Below are positions 1 through 10,900 of a stretch of DNA of 64,000 nucleotides, in pieces. This DNA comes from Liolophura sinensis. Taxonomy: Eukaryota > Mollusca > Polyplacophora > Chitonida > Chitonidae. The DNA lies in the NCBI RefSeq assembly GCF_032854445.1, contig NC_088295.1, positions 95,475,805-95,539,804 of the forward strand, read 5' to 3'. Position numbers and translations under genes: made by a program. A model generated the notes under the pieces. It ran no database searches. It saw nothing but the letters and a program-made list of their open reading frames with translations, and was not told where the DNA came from. The number at the start of each line of letters is the position of its first letter. Position 1 is the first letter of the stretch.

Positions 1-1
1 T

Positions 2-451
2 CGGAATACTGCTGCAGATGAAGCCGCGAAGGCGGCTTTGCATTCCGTGACTACCCAAACTGACGTTCCATATTCGGACTTGCGTTCACTTATTTGCTCC
101 TATATCAAGCGCTTGTTTCAGGCTCAATGGGATGACCAGACAACCAACAAACTGCATGATATTCGTCAGTTTGTTGGTCCAGCGGCTTCCCTTTCACGGC
201 ATCGTCTCCGCTCTTGCATTTTGAGGAGGTGTCGTATCGGTCACACACGTGCTACGCATGGGTATTTGTTGAAAGGAGAAGATGCTCCTCATTGCTTTGC
301 TTGTGATCAACGGTTCACAGTCAAGCACATATTTGCTCCTGTACGAGATTCCTTTTATCACGTGAGCTCTCTTTCAGAACTTTTCAATTCTGTAGAAAGT
401 GATACTATTTTTGATTTTCTCTCTACCATTGGTATGGCAGGAAAGCTGTGA
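2..451 (+). mobile_element. C-terminal end of a LINE (non-LTR retrotransposon) ORF2 with RNase H tail
   Basis: An open frame enters from the left edge and ends at TGA 449-451. Its first residues, NTAADEAAKAAL, match the last conserved motif of the RNase H domain found in LINE polyproteins (GNxxADxxAK). Further on, RRCRIGHTRATHGYLL and HCFACDQRFTVKHI match the usual C-terminal region after RNase H (RIGHTxxTHxxLL, then CxxC...HI). The stretch directly after VKHI is shorter than usual (a LLxC segment seems to be missing), which suggests a small internal deletion. The reverse transcriptase and endonuclease parts lie outside the window. This is probably an old, inactive copy, although the visible frame has no stop. 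Confidence 0.8.
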
Positions 452-620
452 TTTTAAACTACCGTTTGTGTTTGTTATGTGACTTCTGGTGTCCTTATTT
501 GACTGAATGGTAAATGAATTATCCGTAGTAGATCGACTACTTGACGTTTTATTGTCGCGATAAAACTGAAATATTGTTGAAAGCGACGTTAAAACTTTCA
601 CTCACTCACTCACTCAATAG
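452..620 (+). mobile_element. 3' UTR and tail of the LINE at 2-451
   Basis: After the stop come about 90 bp of AT-rich sequence. The end reads ACTGAAATATTGTTGAAAGC, then GACGTTAAAA and a (CACT)n tail at about 598-616. The same end, ACTGAAAAATTGTTGAG plus ACGACGTTAAACCCC plus (CACT)n, occurs as short isolated insertions at 47081, 57341 and 61410. This identifies it as the 3' recognition end of the element. Confidence 0.7.
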
Positions 621-1550
621 TTTAAACTGTTACCAGCTCGTATCTTGTATCAGTACTGTACACCATTGCCTGGCTGCATCTAGCATCAGCACTATATACC
701 ATTATCTCATCGCATCTCGTATCAGTACTCCATAGGTTTACCTGGTTGTATCTGGTATCAGTACTATACACCATTACCTGGTCAACTCTGGTATGCAGTA
801 GGGCATTTCATTACCTGATCGTATCAGTGCCGTTTGTATAATATAAGTACTGTGTACCATTACCTGATCGTAACTGGTATCAGTATGGTATATCATTACT
901 TGATCGTATCCGTAGTGTATACTATTACCCAGTAGGGTATTTCATTACCAGATCGTGTATAACATTAGTACTGTATACCATTACCTGAGCCTGTCTAATA
1001 TCATTAAGGTATACCACCACCTGAGTGCATCTCGTGTCAGTACTGTATACGATCACCTGAGCGCATCTGGTATCAATATTGTACACCATCACCTGAGTGT
1101 ATCTCATTCCAGTGGTGTGTACCATTTCCCTATATTTTATACCATTACGTATCTCGTATCATTACTGTATAGCCTTAAATGAGTGTAACTCGTATCAGTA
1201 CTGTATAGCATTAACTCAGCCTATCTCCTATCAATACTTTAAACCATTATCTGAACATATCTCGTATGGTTACTGTATTCCATTACCTGAAGGTATCTCG
1301 TATCAAGCCTGTACACAATTACCTGAACGTATGTCGTATGAAGACTGTACACCATTACCTGAACGTATCTTGTATCAATACTGTATTCCATTACCTGAGG
1401 GTATCTCGTATCAAGCCTGTACACAATTACCTGAACGTATGCCGTATGAAGACTGTACACCATTACCTGAACGTATCTTGTATCAATACTGTATTCCATT
1501 ATCTGATCGTATCTCATATCATTACTGTATTCCATTACCTAACAGCACAC
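620..1550. repeat. 36-bp minisatellite
   Basis: Tandem units of about 36 bp, for example TACCTGAACGTATCTTGTAT followed by CAATACTGTATTCCAT. They are degenerate on the left (620-1200) and more regular from 1200 to 1540. The period is a multiple of three, so long open frames appear on both strands. No exon edge was recognised next to it. Confidence 0.85.
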
Positions 1551-1825
1551 CGATCAGAATGTAGACCCCGAGCAGCAGTGCCACCCATCTCAGTAGTATA
1601 GGCCCGTAGATCTTCATGGAATCGGGGGCGATCGTTTGTGCTGAGAAAACAAAGAAAATCACACGACTAGTGGAAGGGCGCCTAGGAGTCAGGTACGAAA
1701 TTATTCACCGTTCTTTTGCTCATTTGAAACAAATAATACGGGATCTAAAAAGCAGACTCACAGGACAATTGGTAACTTATTATTTGATTTAATCTTGATC
1801 TGAATTTCCCCACCTGATCTCCTTG

Positions 1826-2078
1826 CATAAAGGTGGTAAGGTGGTCTGGTGGAAAGGTGGTAAGGTGACCAGGTGGTAAGGTGGTCAGGTGGTCAGGGAG
1901 TAAGGTGGTAAGGTGACTAGGCGGTAAGGTGGCCAGGTGGTAAGGTGACCAGGTGGTAAGGTGGTCAGGTGGTCAGGTGACTAGCTGGTCAGGGAGTAAG
2001 GTGGTAAGGTGGTCTGGTGGAAAGGTGGTAAGGTGACCAGGTGGTAGGGTGGTCAGGTGGTAAGGTGGCCTGGTGGAA
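1826..2078. repeat. short purine-rich tandem repeat (GGTGGTAAGGT)
   Basis: A mixed array of short units built from AAGGTGGT, CAGGTGGT and TGACCAGG, with a sub-period of about 8 bp and longer irregular blocks. The strand is G-rich with almost no C. No coding potential. The preceding 1551-1825 holds nothing I recognise. Confidence 0.75.
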
Positions 2079-2329
2079 TATACACACAATTATTTCGCTC
2101 CTTAGGGTAGGTAAGAGGTATTTTATAACCCAGTGATCGCCGTTAAGTTTTACCCATTACGATATGACCTGATCAAGCGCCGATTCACACAAATTACTGG
2201 AGCCAGAATGAATCAGTCAAACCGTCCTATCCAGTCAAGAATAACAGAACAAATCTGAATTATACCTCCACCCAGAGTAAAAAAAAAGACCGCAAAAGTG
2301 CTCTCTTCACAGCTAAGAGAAAGGGCGCA

Positions 2330-3010
2330 TTACAAAGTTGCCAAGACGCTTTGCCCAGTCAAAGAAATTAGATCCAACCTTCCCGGCTAATAAACCCAAA
2401 ATCAGAGGAGAACCAGCCACAGAACCAAAAGAAAGGGCGTATAACCAACCACCCTAAGCACTCTTTACACAGCCAAAGGAAAGAGCGTAGAACCAAACAG
2501 CCTAACCGTTCTACCCAGCGTCAAAGGAAAGAGCGTAAAACCTATCAGCCTAACCGCTCTACACAGAGCCAAAGGAGAGGGCGGTGAACCAACCAGCCTA
2601 AGAGTTCTTTACAGAGTTAAAGGAAAGAGCGCAGAATCAACCAGCAAAACCGCTCTACCCAGAGTCAAAGGAAAGAGCGTAGAACCAACCAGCCTAACCG
2701 TTTTACACAGCGTCAAGGGAAAAAGTGTAAAAACATATCAGCCTCACCGCTCTTGATTCAAAGGAGAGAGCGGTGAACCAACCAACCAAAAGAGTTCTTT
2801 ACAGAGTTAAAAGAAAGAGCGTATAACCAACCAGCAAAACCGCTCTACCCAGAGTCAAAGGAAAGAGCATAAAACCAACCAGCAAAACCGCTCTACATAG
2901 AGTGAAAGAAAGAGCATAGAACGAATTTGCCACACCACTCTTCACGGAGTCAAAGGAAAGGGCGTAGAGCCTACACGGAAAACCGCTTTACCCAAAGCCA
3001 ACGTGAAGAG
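2330..3010. repeat. about 48-bp minisatellite
   Basis: Degenerate units of roughly 48 bp centred on ACCAACCAGCCTAACCGCTC, then TACACAGAGTCAAAGGAAAG and AGCGTAGA. About 14 copies with many substitutions and small indels. No open frame runs through it and no neighbouring exon was seen. Confidence 0.8.
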
Positions 3011-3584
3011 CACAGGACCAACAAGACAGAATATACAGATTGGAACATATAATAGTGATGTATCACATGACAACACAGAGAATGTATGGTAAATAACCTA
3101 CTCACATGCATATGTCCGTATACAGTAACAATGTAGGATATGCAAATCATAGGACTGGTCAACGGTTTATAGATGAACAGAAATCTTGTACCTCACCTAA
3201 TCCTGCCATTTCACAGCTCTCTGGTTAAATCTCCACTGTGAAGTTACCTTACAGTTTGTCATTATAGAGGGAAAGGTTACAATAAATGAATGCACATGAA
3301 TGCTATATATTGGTTGACTCAGCTGTCATTTCCCAGGGTATGGATTATACCTTTTTGTGGAATCGGCGACGCCCGCACCCCTGAGTGGGTCTGATAGCGA
3401 ATATAATGGCTGTTCCTGATGTCGATTGGGTGCCCTAAAACGCCATTTTTGTAACAAAGGATGATATTATGTATGCTTCAGCGTACATTCATATGTGTTA
3501 GACATCGAGCTTTGGACAAGAATACCACAAAAAGCTAATATATGCTTGTTGTCGGATAACACATTGTTGTTGGAGGCTTGTTGT
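3011..3584. other. unannotated stretch
   Basis: Single-copy AT-rich DNA. I see no exon, RNA gene or repeat beyond short open frames without protein-like composition. Confidence 0.5.
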
Positions 3585-3596
3585 ATAAGCATTGGT

Positions 3597-3866
3597 GGGG
3601 CCTCCATGGGTCAGTTAGTTAGCGCGCTAGCGCAGCGTAATGACCCAGGAGTCTCTCACCAATGTGGTCTCTGTGAGTTCAAGTCCAGCTCATGCTAGCT
3701 TCCTCTCCGGCCGTAAGTGGGAAGGTCTGTCAGCAACCTGCGGATACTCGTGGGTTTCCCCCGGGGCTCTGCCCGGTTTCCACCCACCATAAGGGTGGCC
3801 GCCGTCGTATAAGTGAAACATTCTTGAGTACGGCGTAAAACACCAATCAAATAAATAAATAAATAA
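3597..3866 (+). mobile_element. full-length tRNA-derived SINE (copy 1)
   Basis: The head GGGGCCTCCATGGGTCAGTT is followed by a box A-like AGTTAGTTAGCGCGCTAG and a box B-like GAGTTCAAGTCC. The body contains GGAAGGTCTGTCAGCAACCT and the conserved 3' end TTGAGTACGGCGTAAAACAC, then an (AAAT)n tail. It is bounded by a 12-bp target-site duplication, ATAAGCATTGGT, at 3585-3596 and 3867-3878. It is the best preserved of at least five related copies in the window. The family is a lophotrochozoan-type tRNA SINE; I cannot assign the named family without a library search. Confidence 0.9.
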
Positions 3867-3878
3867 ATAAGCATTGGT

Positions 3879-4310
3879 AAATCTTTGACTCGGATTCCCA
3901 TCAGCACTGAATTAATAATAGATGAGCTTGGATGCCCTGCTGGAACTGAATTTAAATTATCCGTTTCAATAAAGCTTACACTTGTAGTGCATACTGAAAC
4001 AATGGTTTCATTAGGCGTTACACTGTTCAATAAGACCAGTCCCTAAATTCGGGCATGAAGTGTCTTATAGGAATAATCATGATCAATTCGGGACGTTCTG
4101 CTGTGAATGGAATTTCCATATTCGCAACTTTTCCATATTAACAGGGCTGTACTACGGCATATTCGTAAATTAACAGGGCTAAGAAAGAGATGGGTTTGGT
4201 GTTAATTTTGCTGTGTGGGGTTTTGGGGTTCCTGAGTGGATGGGTGTGTGAGGGAGGTGTTCGGATGGTTAAGTGGTAGTTTTTTGTGTTACTTTAGGTG
4301 AGGTTGGTGC
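3879..4310. other. unannotated stretch
   Basis: No gene or repeat recognised. It runs up to the first degenerate units of the 59-bp array. Confidence 0.5.
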
Positions 4311-6985
4311 TTGGAAGGAGATTCTTATAATTTTGAACTTTGGTCCAGCTTCAGGGTCTTTACATGCTGCTACATGTTTGACGACTCTAATCAAGTCCTA
4401 CTGATGACGCCATGTACTTGTCCTCCTGATGACGCCATGTACTTGGCCTGCTACTACAAAGTTAATGGTTCTAATCGAGTTCTACTGATAACGCCATGTA
4501 CTTGGCCTGCTATAGGATTGATGGTTCTAATCGAGTTCTACTGATAACGCCATGTACTTGGCCTGCTACAGGGTTGATGGTTCTAATCGACTTCTACTGA
4601 TGACGCCATGTACTTGGCCTGCTACAGGGTTGATGGTTCTTATCGAATTATATTAATGACGCCATGTACTTGGCCTGCTTCTACAAGGTTGACGGTTCTA
4701 ATCGAGTCCTACCGATCACGCCATCTGTTTCTCCTATTATTACAGCGTTCTAATCCAGTCCTACTGATGCGTACAGGGTTGATGATTTTAACCGATTCTC
4801 ACCGATGACACCGTGTACTTGTCCTACTATTACAGGGTTAACGGTTCTAACCTAGTCTCACCGATGACACCGTGTACTTGGCCTACTATTACAGGGTTAA
4901 CGGTTCTAACCCAGTCTCACCGATGACACCGTGTACTTGTCTTACTATTACAGGGCTAACGGTTCTAATCCAGTCTCACCGATGACACCGTGTACTTGTC
5001 CTACTATTACAGGGTTAACGGTTCTAACCCAGTCTCACCGATGACACCGTGTACTTGTCCTACTATTACAGGGTTAACGGTTCTAACCCAGTCTCACCGA
5101 TGACACCGTGTACTTGTCCTACTATTACAGGGTTAACGGTTCTAATCCAGTCTCACCGATGACACCGTGTACTTGTCCTACTATTACAGGGTTAACGGTT
5201 CTAATCCAGTCTCACCGATGACACCGTGTACTTGGCCTACTATTACAGGGTTAACGGCTCTAATCCAGTCTCACCGATGACACCGTGTACTTGGCCTACT
5301 ATTACAGGGTTAACAGTTCTAATCCAGTCTCACCGATGACACCGTGTACTTGGCCTACTATTACAGGGTTAACGGCTCTAATCCAGTCTCACCGATGACA
5401 CCGTGTACTTGTCCTACTATTACAGGGTTAACGGTTCTAATCCAGTCTCACCGATGACACCGTGTACTTGGCCTACTATTACAGGGGTAACGCTTCTAAT
5501 CCAGTCTCACCGATGACACCGTGTACTTGTCCTACTATTACAGGGTTAACGGTTCTAATCCAGTCTCACCGATGACACCGTGTACTTGTCTTACTATTAC
5601 AGGGTTAACGGCTCTAATCCAGTCTCACCGATGACACCGTGTACTTGTCCTACTATTACAGGGTTAACGGTTCTAACCCAGTCTCACCGATGACACCGTG
5701 TACTTGTCCTACTATTACAGGGTTAACAGTTCTAACCCAGTCTCACCGATGACACCGTGTACTTGTCCTACTATTACAGGGTTAACGGTTCTAATCCAGT
5801 CTCACCGATGACACCGTGTACTTGTCCTACTATTACAGGGTTAACGGTTCTAACCCAGTCTCACCGATGACACCGTGTACTTGTCCTACTATTACAGGGT
5901 TAACAGTTCTAACCCAGTCTCACCGATGACACCGTGTACTTGTCCTACTATTACAGGGTTAACAGTTCTAATCCAGTCTCACCGATGACACCGTGTACTT
6001 GGCCTACTATTACAGGGTTAACGGCTCTAATCCAGTCTCACCGATGACACCGTGTACTTGTCCTACTATTACAGGGGTAACGGTTCTAATCCAGTCTCAC
6101 TGATGACACCGTGTACTTGGCCTACTATTACAGGGTTAACAGTTCTAATCCAGTCTCACCGATGACACCGTGTACTTGTCCTACTATTACAGGGTTAACG
6201 GTTCTAATCCAGTCTCACCGATGACACCGTGTACTTGGCCTACTATTACAGGGTTAACGGTTCTAACCCAGTGTCACCGATGACACCGTGTACTTGGCCT
6301 ACTATTACAGTGTTAAAGGTTTTAATGGAATAATGCTGATCACGCCATGTACGTGGCAAACTACTACACGGATGACAGTTCCAGTCGAGTCATATTGATG
6401 ACGCCATGTGCTTAACCAGCTATTACCGCAATGAAGGTTCTTATCGAGTCTTACTGATGACGCCTTGTACTTGATTTGCTACTACGGGGTTAGCGGTTCT
6501 AATCGAATCCCACTGATGACGCCATGTGTTAGACCCGCTACTACAGTATTGACGCCTCTAATCGGGTCCTACAGATGACACCATTTACTTGGCCCTCTAC
6601 TACAGGGTTGCCGGTTCAAATTCCGTAGTTTGACGGCTCTAATCGAGTCCTACTAATGACCCCATGTACTTGGCCTGCTACTACGAGGTTGACAATTCTA
6701 ATCGAGTCCTACTAATGACGGCATATACTTGCCTTGCTTCTAGGTGACGGCTCTGATGGGAGTCCTACAGATGACGCCATGTGCTTGACCAGTTACTACA
6801 GGATTGACGGTATTAATCGAGTCCTACTGATGACACCATGTACTCATTTTGCTAGTACAGGGTTGACCGTTCTAATCGAAACCTACAGATGACACCATGT
6901 ACTTGGCCTGCTACTACAGGTTTGATGGTGCTAATCGAGACCTACTGGTGACGCCATGTTCTTTGCCTGCCTCCAACTGTACAAG
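4311..6985. repeat. 59-bp minisatellite, homogenised in the middle
   Basis: The unit is 59 bp: ACCGATGACACCGTGTACTT, GTCCTACTATTACAGGGTTA, ACGGTTCTAATCCAGTCTC. About 45 copies. Units between about 4795 and 6310 are nearly identical, while both flanks (4380-4790 and 6330-6980) hold clearly diverged versions (GACGCCATGTACTTGGCCTG). That is the pattern expected from unequal exchange acting in the array centre. Each unit contains TATTACAG followed by GG, an acceptor-like site, but no exon was found beside the array. Confidence 0.9.
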
Positions 6986-7338
6986 ACTTCGGCGATCTTT
7001 GTTGGCAGATTTTTTTCTGAATGTAAATGTAAACTAGCCTAGAATAGAACTGTTATAAGCTGTTAACTGTCCTTAGATGCGAACTGCCACACGACAGACG
7101 TGCGTACTCAATAGCTACTCGAGAGGAAGTATACACAAATACAAATAGAACACTTACGTTCTTTTTATCCACAACAGCTGATCGATATAACGATCAGGCC
7201 TAAACAAAAGCTCATACAGGTGCAGAAAGATTTACATTTCCCGCGAATGTTTTTGTACCGTGATATAATAACAAGACAAAAACCACGCGTGTGTTAACCG
7301 CATGTAATATTTGTTTAGCTGTTATTCCCCCAACCCCC

Positions 7339-7344
7339 TTTAAT
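7339..7344 (-). promoter_or_regulatory. candidate polyadenylation signal of gene 1
   Basis: On the minus strand this reads ATTAAA, about 350 nt downstream of the gene 1 stop codon at 7691. It is the closest canonical or near-canonical signal I found below the stop. The interval 7345-7690 would then be 3' UTR. Nothing else was recognised in 6986-7690. Confidence 0.3.
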
Positions 7345-7690
7345 ATCTATTTACATATTTGTGAGGATTACCATGTACTCTATTGTGAAGGATATCATAT
7401 CCCACACCTGAAGGCCGTTCTTCTCTGCCAGTGAGATTTGAATTTAGCGAAACACAAACAATAAAGAAACTAAACTAACGTTAGGGAAATGTGTGGGAGT
7501 AATCATATTAGATGCAATAACAGAAAGGTAAAGTAACAGATTATCAAAGAGCACCGCGAAACAACTCCATTTGTCTTAATGGGCTTTTTACAAAATGTAT
7601 GAAAAATTAAAAACCAGATCGACACAATTATAAACATATTATAGTTTGTACACAAGTTCAAAATAAACTAAATCTTGCTGAGAAGTCTGT

Positions 7691-7932
7691 TTACACAGTG
7701 ACGTTTTTAGTCCTCGTGGACTGATTTGTAGTGAGACTTCTTGCGCATGTCTGTGAATGATAACAACACTGTTTCCGTTTATCGTCCCACACGAGACTTG
7801 ACGGACACGGCCGATTTGCAAACAGAATACCGTTGGAACAAGTCACGTAAAGTTTACAGCTTTTACAGGAATGGTAAAAGCCGTCCGGAATTCCGTCACA
7901 CCTCTTGATACAGCCACTCTGTGTTACGATAT
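7691..7932 (-). CDS. gene 1 exon 7: peritrophin-A/CBM14 chitin-binding domain and stop
   Basis: The acceptor is TTTACAG at 7933-7939 and the exon enters in phase 1. It encodes residues 504-583. CBM14 hallmarks are CDGIPDGFYHSC, then CKLYVTCSNG, then RPCPSSLVWDDKRKQC: regularly spaced cysteines, the Y-x-x-C-x-x-G core and the CPxxLxW(D/N) motif. It carries a few more cysteines than the basic six (C526/C529 and C559/C560 pairs). A short Thr/Asn-rich tail ends at TAA (7691-7693). Confidence 0.88.
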
Positions 7933-10900
7933 CTGTAAACAGGAACAGACAACTGCTAAATTTCCCCAAACATTCCCTCCTGAATGTGAATTATCAATCC
8001 TGAAGTCTTTGTATCATTTATTCTACCTATAAACCTGCCTGCTGTTGATTCAGAGAAATATTTATGGATATGGTGTTAAACACCAGTCGAATAAATAAGC
8101 AAATAAAATAAACCCATTATACCCATTTTCGTTTTCATTTAGAAAACGTTTCTAGGCTCATGTAGATCACGGTTGGGAAGACTGTCTTGGAGCAGGATCT
8201 CCGGTGAATCAGAAGTAACAGATGGGACGACTGTTAAATATTGAACAACAGTAACATGTGGATTATTTTGTTCACATATTTGCAGTTATCAGTTACCCAT
8301 GCGTGATTACATCATACAGCTCTTCCAAACCGAATCAAAGATAAGCTTGCTTACACCTTGCCAGTGCATCGAACTTTGACTTACGCATGTTCATGTACGT
8401 GCCTGAATCCTTCATGTACCCAAGCATTTATGTGTTAAGTTTGTCCAGTAAAAATAAATATAAAGGATTTGAATACCGTATAATTAACCGATTTCCACTA
8501 AACTTGCCGCCGTCGTATAAGCGAAATATTCTTGAGCACGGCGTAAAACTCTCATCACACACCTACTTTTCCATTCATCTGTCGAGCCAAATACTGACTT
8601 TTTAACGCGATGACAAAACCTTACTGTTGGAATAATTTATTTATTTATTTGATTGGTATTTTACGCCGTACTCAAGAATATGACTTGGAATGATTTGCTC
8701 TGTAACACATTCCCTCTATAAATAAGTGACAAACATTTCCTGTAAAACTGATATCTCCGGCCAAACATTTGCGGTACAGCTGAGTGCCAATCATTCACTG
8801 TGTAACTGTGTGAACATTTGTGGTATAGCTGAGTGCCAGTCATTTACTGTGTAACTGTATAAACATTTGCGGTATAGCTGAGTGCCTATTAGTTAACGTA
8901 TAACTGAATACATATTTAAGATCCAGTTGAGTGCAAATCACTTAGTGTATAAACATATAGGGTATAGCTAAGTGCCAATCACTTACTGTAATACCGAGTA
9001 CACATTTATGGCACAGCGGAGTGCAAATCATTTAGAGTATAACCGAGTACACATTTATGGCATAGTTGAGTGCCAATCACTTACTGTATGTGTACACATT
9101 TACTGTATAACTGAGTTCATGCATGTATTTATGGTATAACTGAGTGCCAAACACTTACTTGGCGTAGATCTAACCACAGGATACAGCGCTGGCCAGGCAG
9201 AGGAAGACATATGTTTGTTCTCAGTCGTCACGTGTTCTGACGTCACCATGTTGTCATTCGTTACCTCTGCGGGCGACACCATGACATCGGCGTTTCCGTC
9301 TGGTGGTGTTACGTCCGTATATCCCTTTGTCGAGCTCAGCACAGTAACATTGCTTATGTTAGTGGTGAGATCACTGGCCGGTGTTTCTGACTTGATTTCC
9401 GATGGAGTTCCACTGGTTTGTGCGTCAACAATCATCCCTGTGCTGTTCACAAAGTTAGTTGTTTCATTTTCAGAAGGCAGAGTAGAGTCTGCAGTAGTGG
9501 CAAATGACGCCGTTGTAGAGGATAATGCTGGTGGGAAATCTGCTTGTGACATTAAGCCATCTGTAACATTTTCTGTCACAGTCCCGAAAACTTCTGTTGA
9601 TATGGAAGCTGACATGGAACCTAAGGTCGACATGGAATCTGCTGTCGACATAGAATCCACTTCCAGCATGGAATCTGCTGTAGACATAGAATCTACTGCC
9701 AGCATGGAATCTGCTGTTATCATGGAATCTACAGCTAGCATGGAATCTGCTGTTGACATGGAATCTGCTGTTGTCATGGAATCTACTACTAGCATGGAAT
9801 CTGCTGTTGTCATGGAATCTACTAATAACATAGAATCTGCTGTTGACATGGAATCCGCTGTTGACATGGGTTCTGCTTTTGACCCTGGATATTTTGGTGA
9901 CACAGAACTGGATTTATACCTTAATCCAGATGTGGATGCAGTATTTGATGTGAATCTATCTGTACTATCTGCAGACGGTGAAGCCTTTGTCGATGTAACA
10001 GACGTAGCAATAGTGAATGATGGAACGATGAAAGAAGAATGATGGGATGTAGTGAACTTTTCCTGCTTGGAGAGTATCGTCATCTCTGAGGAAAATAAAA
10101 ACAATACGACATGTTAAATATGCGTTTAATTGCTTCTTCAGCAAAATCGCTTAAGCTTCTGGCGACCCTTTGGATAGCGCTGTCGTTGTATATAAGATGC
10201 TGCATGAGATTCTAAATCTGATCAGACCTAGGTTACATTTATTTAGTCACCTTTAGTCACACAAAAATGGTGCCTCAACCCACCCGTATGGAGAGAGCAT
10301 CCGTGGATGTCCATGGAGAGTCGAGCAGGCAGGGGATGAGATAATGGGTATATACGGATGTATCTGGCGATGACAGGACAGTCTAGGTCGTATCTTGTCG
10401 AGGATAGTGGACTGATATCACCCTCGAACATCTGAAATACACGGAAAACAACAACTGGTGATCTAAATACATATATGAAATACACGGAATACAACATCTC
10501 GTACAGTACATGTATGGAATACAGAGAATACAGCATCTGGTGATTAAAGTACATGTATGGAATACAGGGAATACAACATCTGGTAAAGTACATGTATGGA
10601 ATACAGGGAATACACCATCTTGTGATTAAAGTACATGTATGGGAATACAGGGAATACAGCATTTGGTGATTAAAGTACATGTATGGAATACAGGGAATAT
10701 AGCATCTGATGAGTAAAGTACATGTATGGAATACAGGGAATATAGCATCTGATGAGTAAAGTACATGTATGGAATACAGGGAATACAGGTGATTAAAGTA
10801 CATGTATGGAATACAGGGAATACAACATCTGGTGAGTAAAGTACATGTATGGAATACAGGGAATACAACATCTGGTGAGTAAAGTACATGTACGGAATAC

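Noticed and set aside
3597-3700. Possible tRNA gene from A and B box motifs
   Set aside because: Part of a SINE with target-site duplications and A-rich tail; no complete cloverleaf was apparent.
9215-10042. Plus-strand open frame of 275 codons
   Set aside because: Antisense shadow of the mucin-like exon, which has matching splice phases and sequence context on the minus strand.
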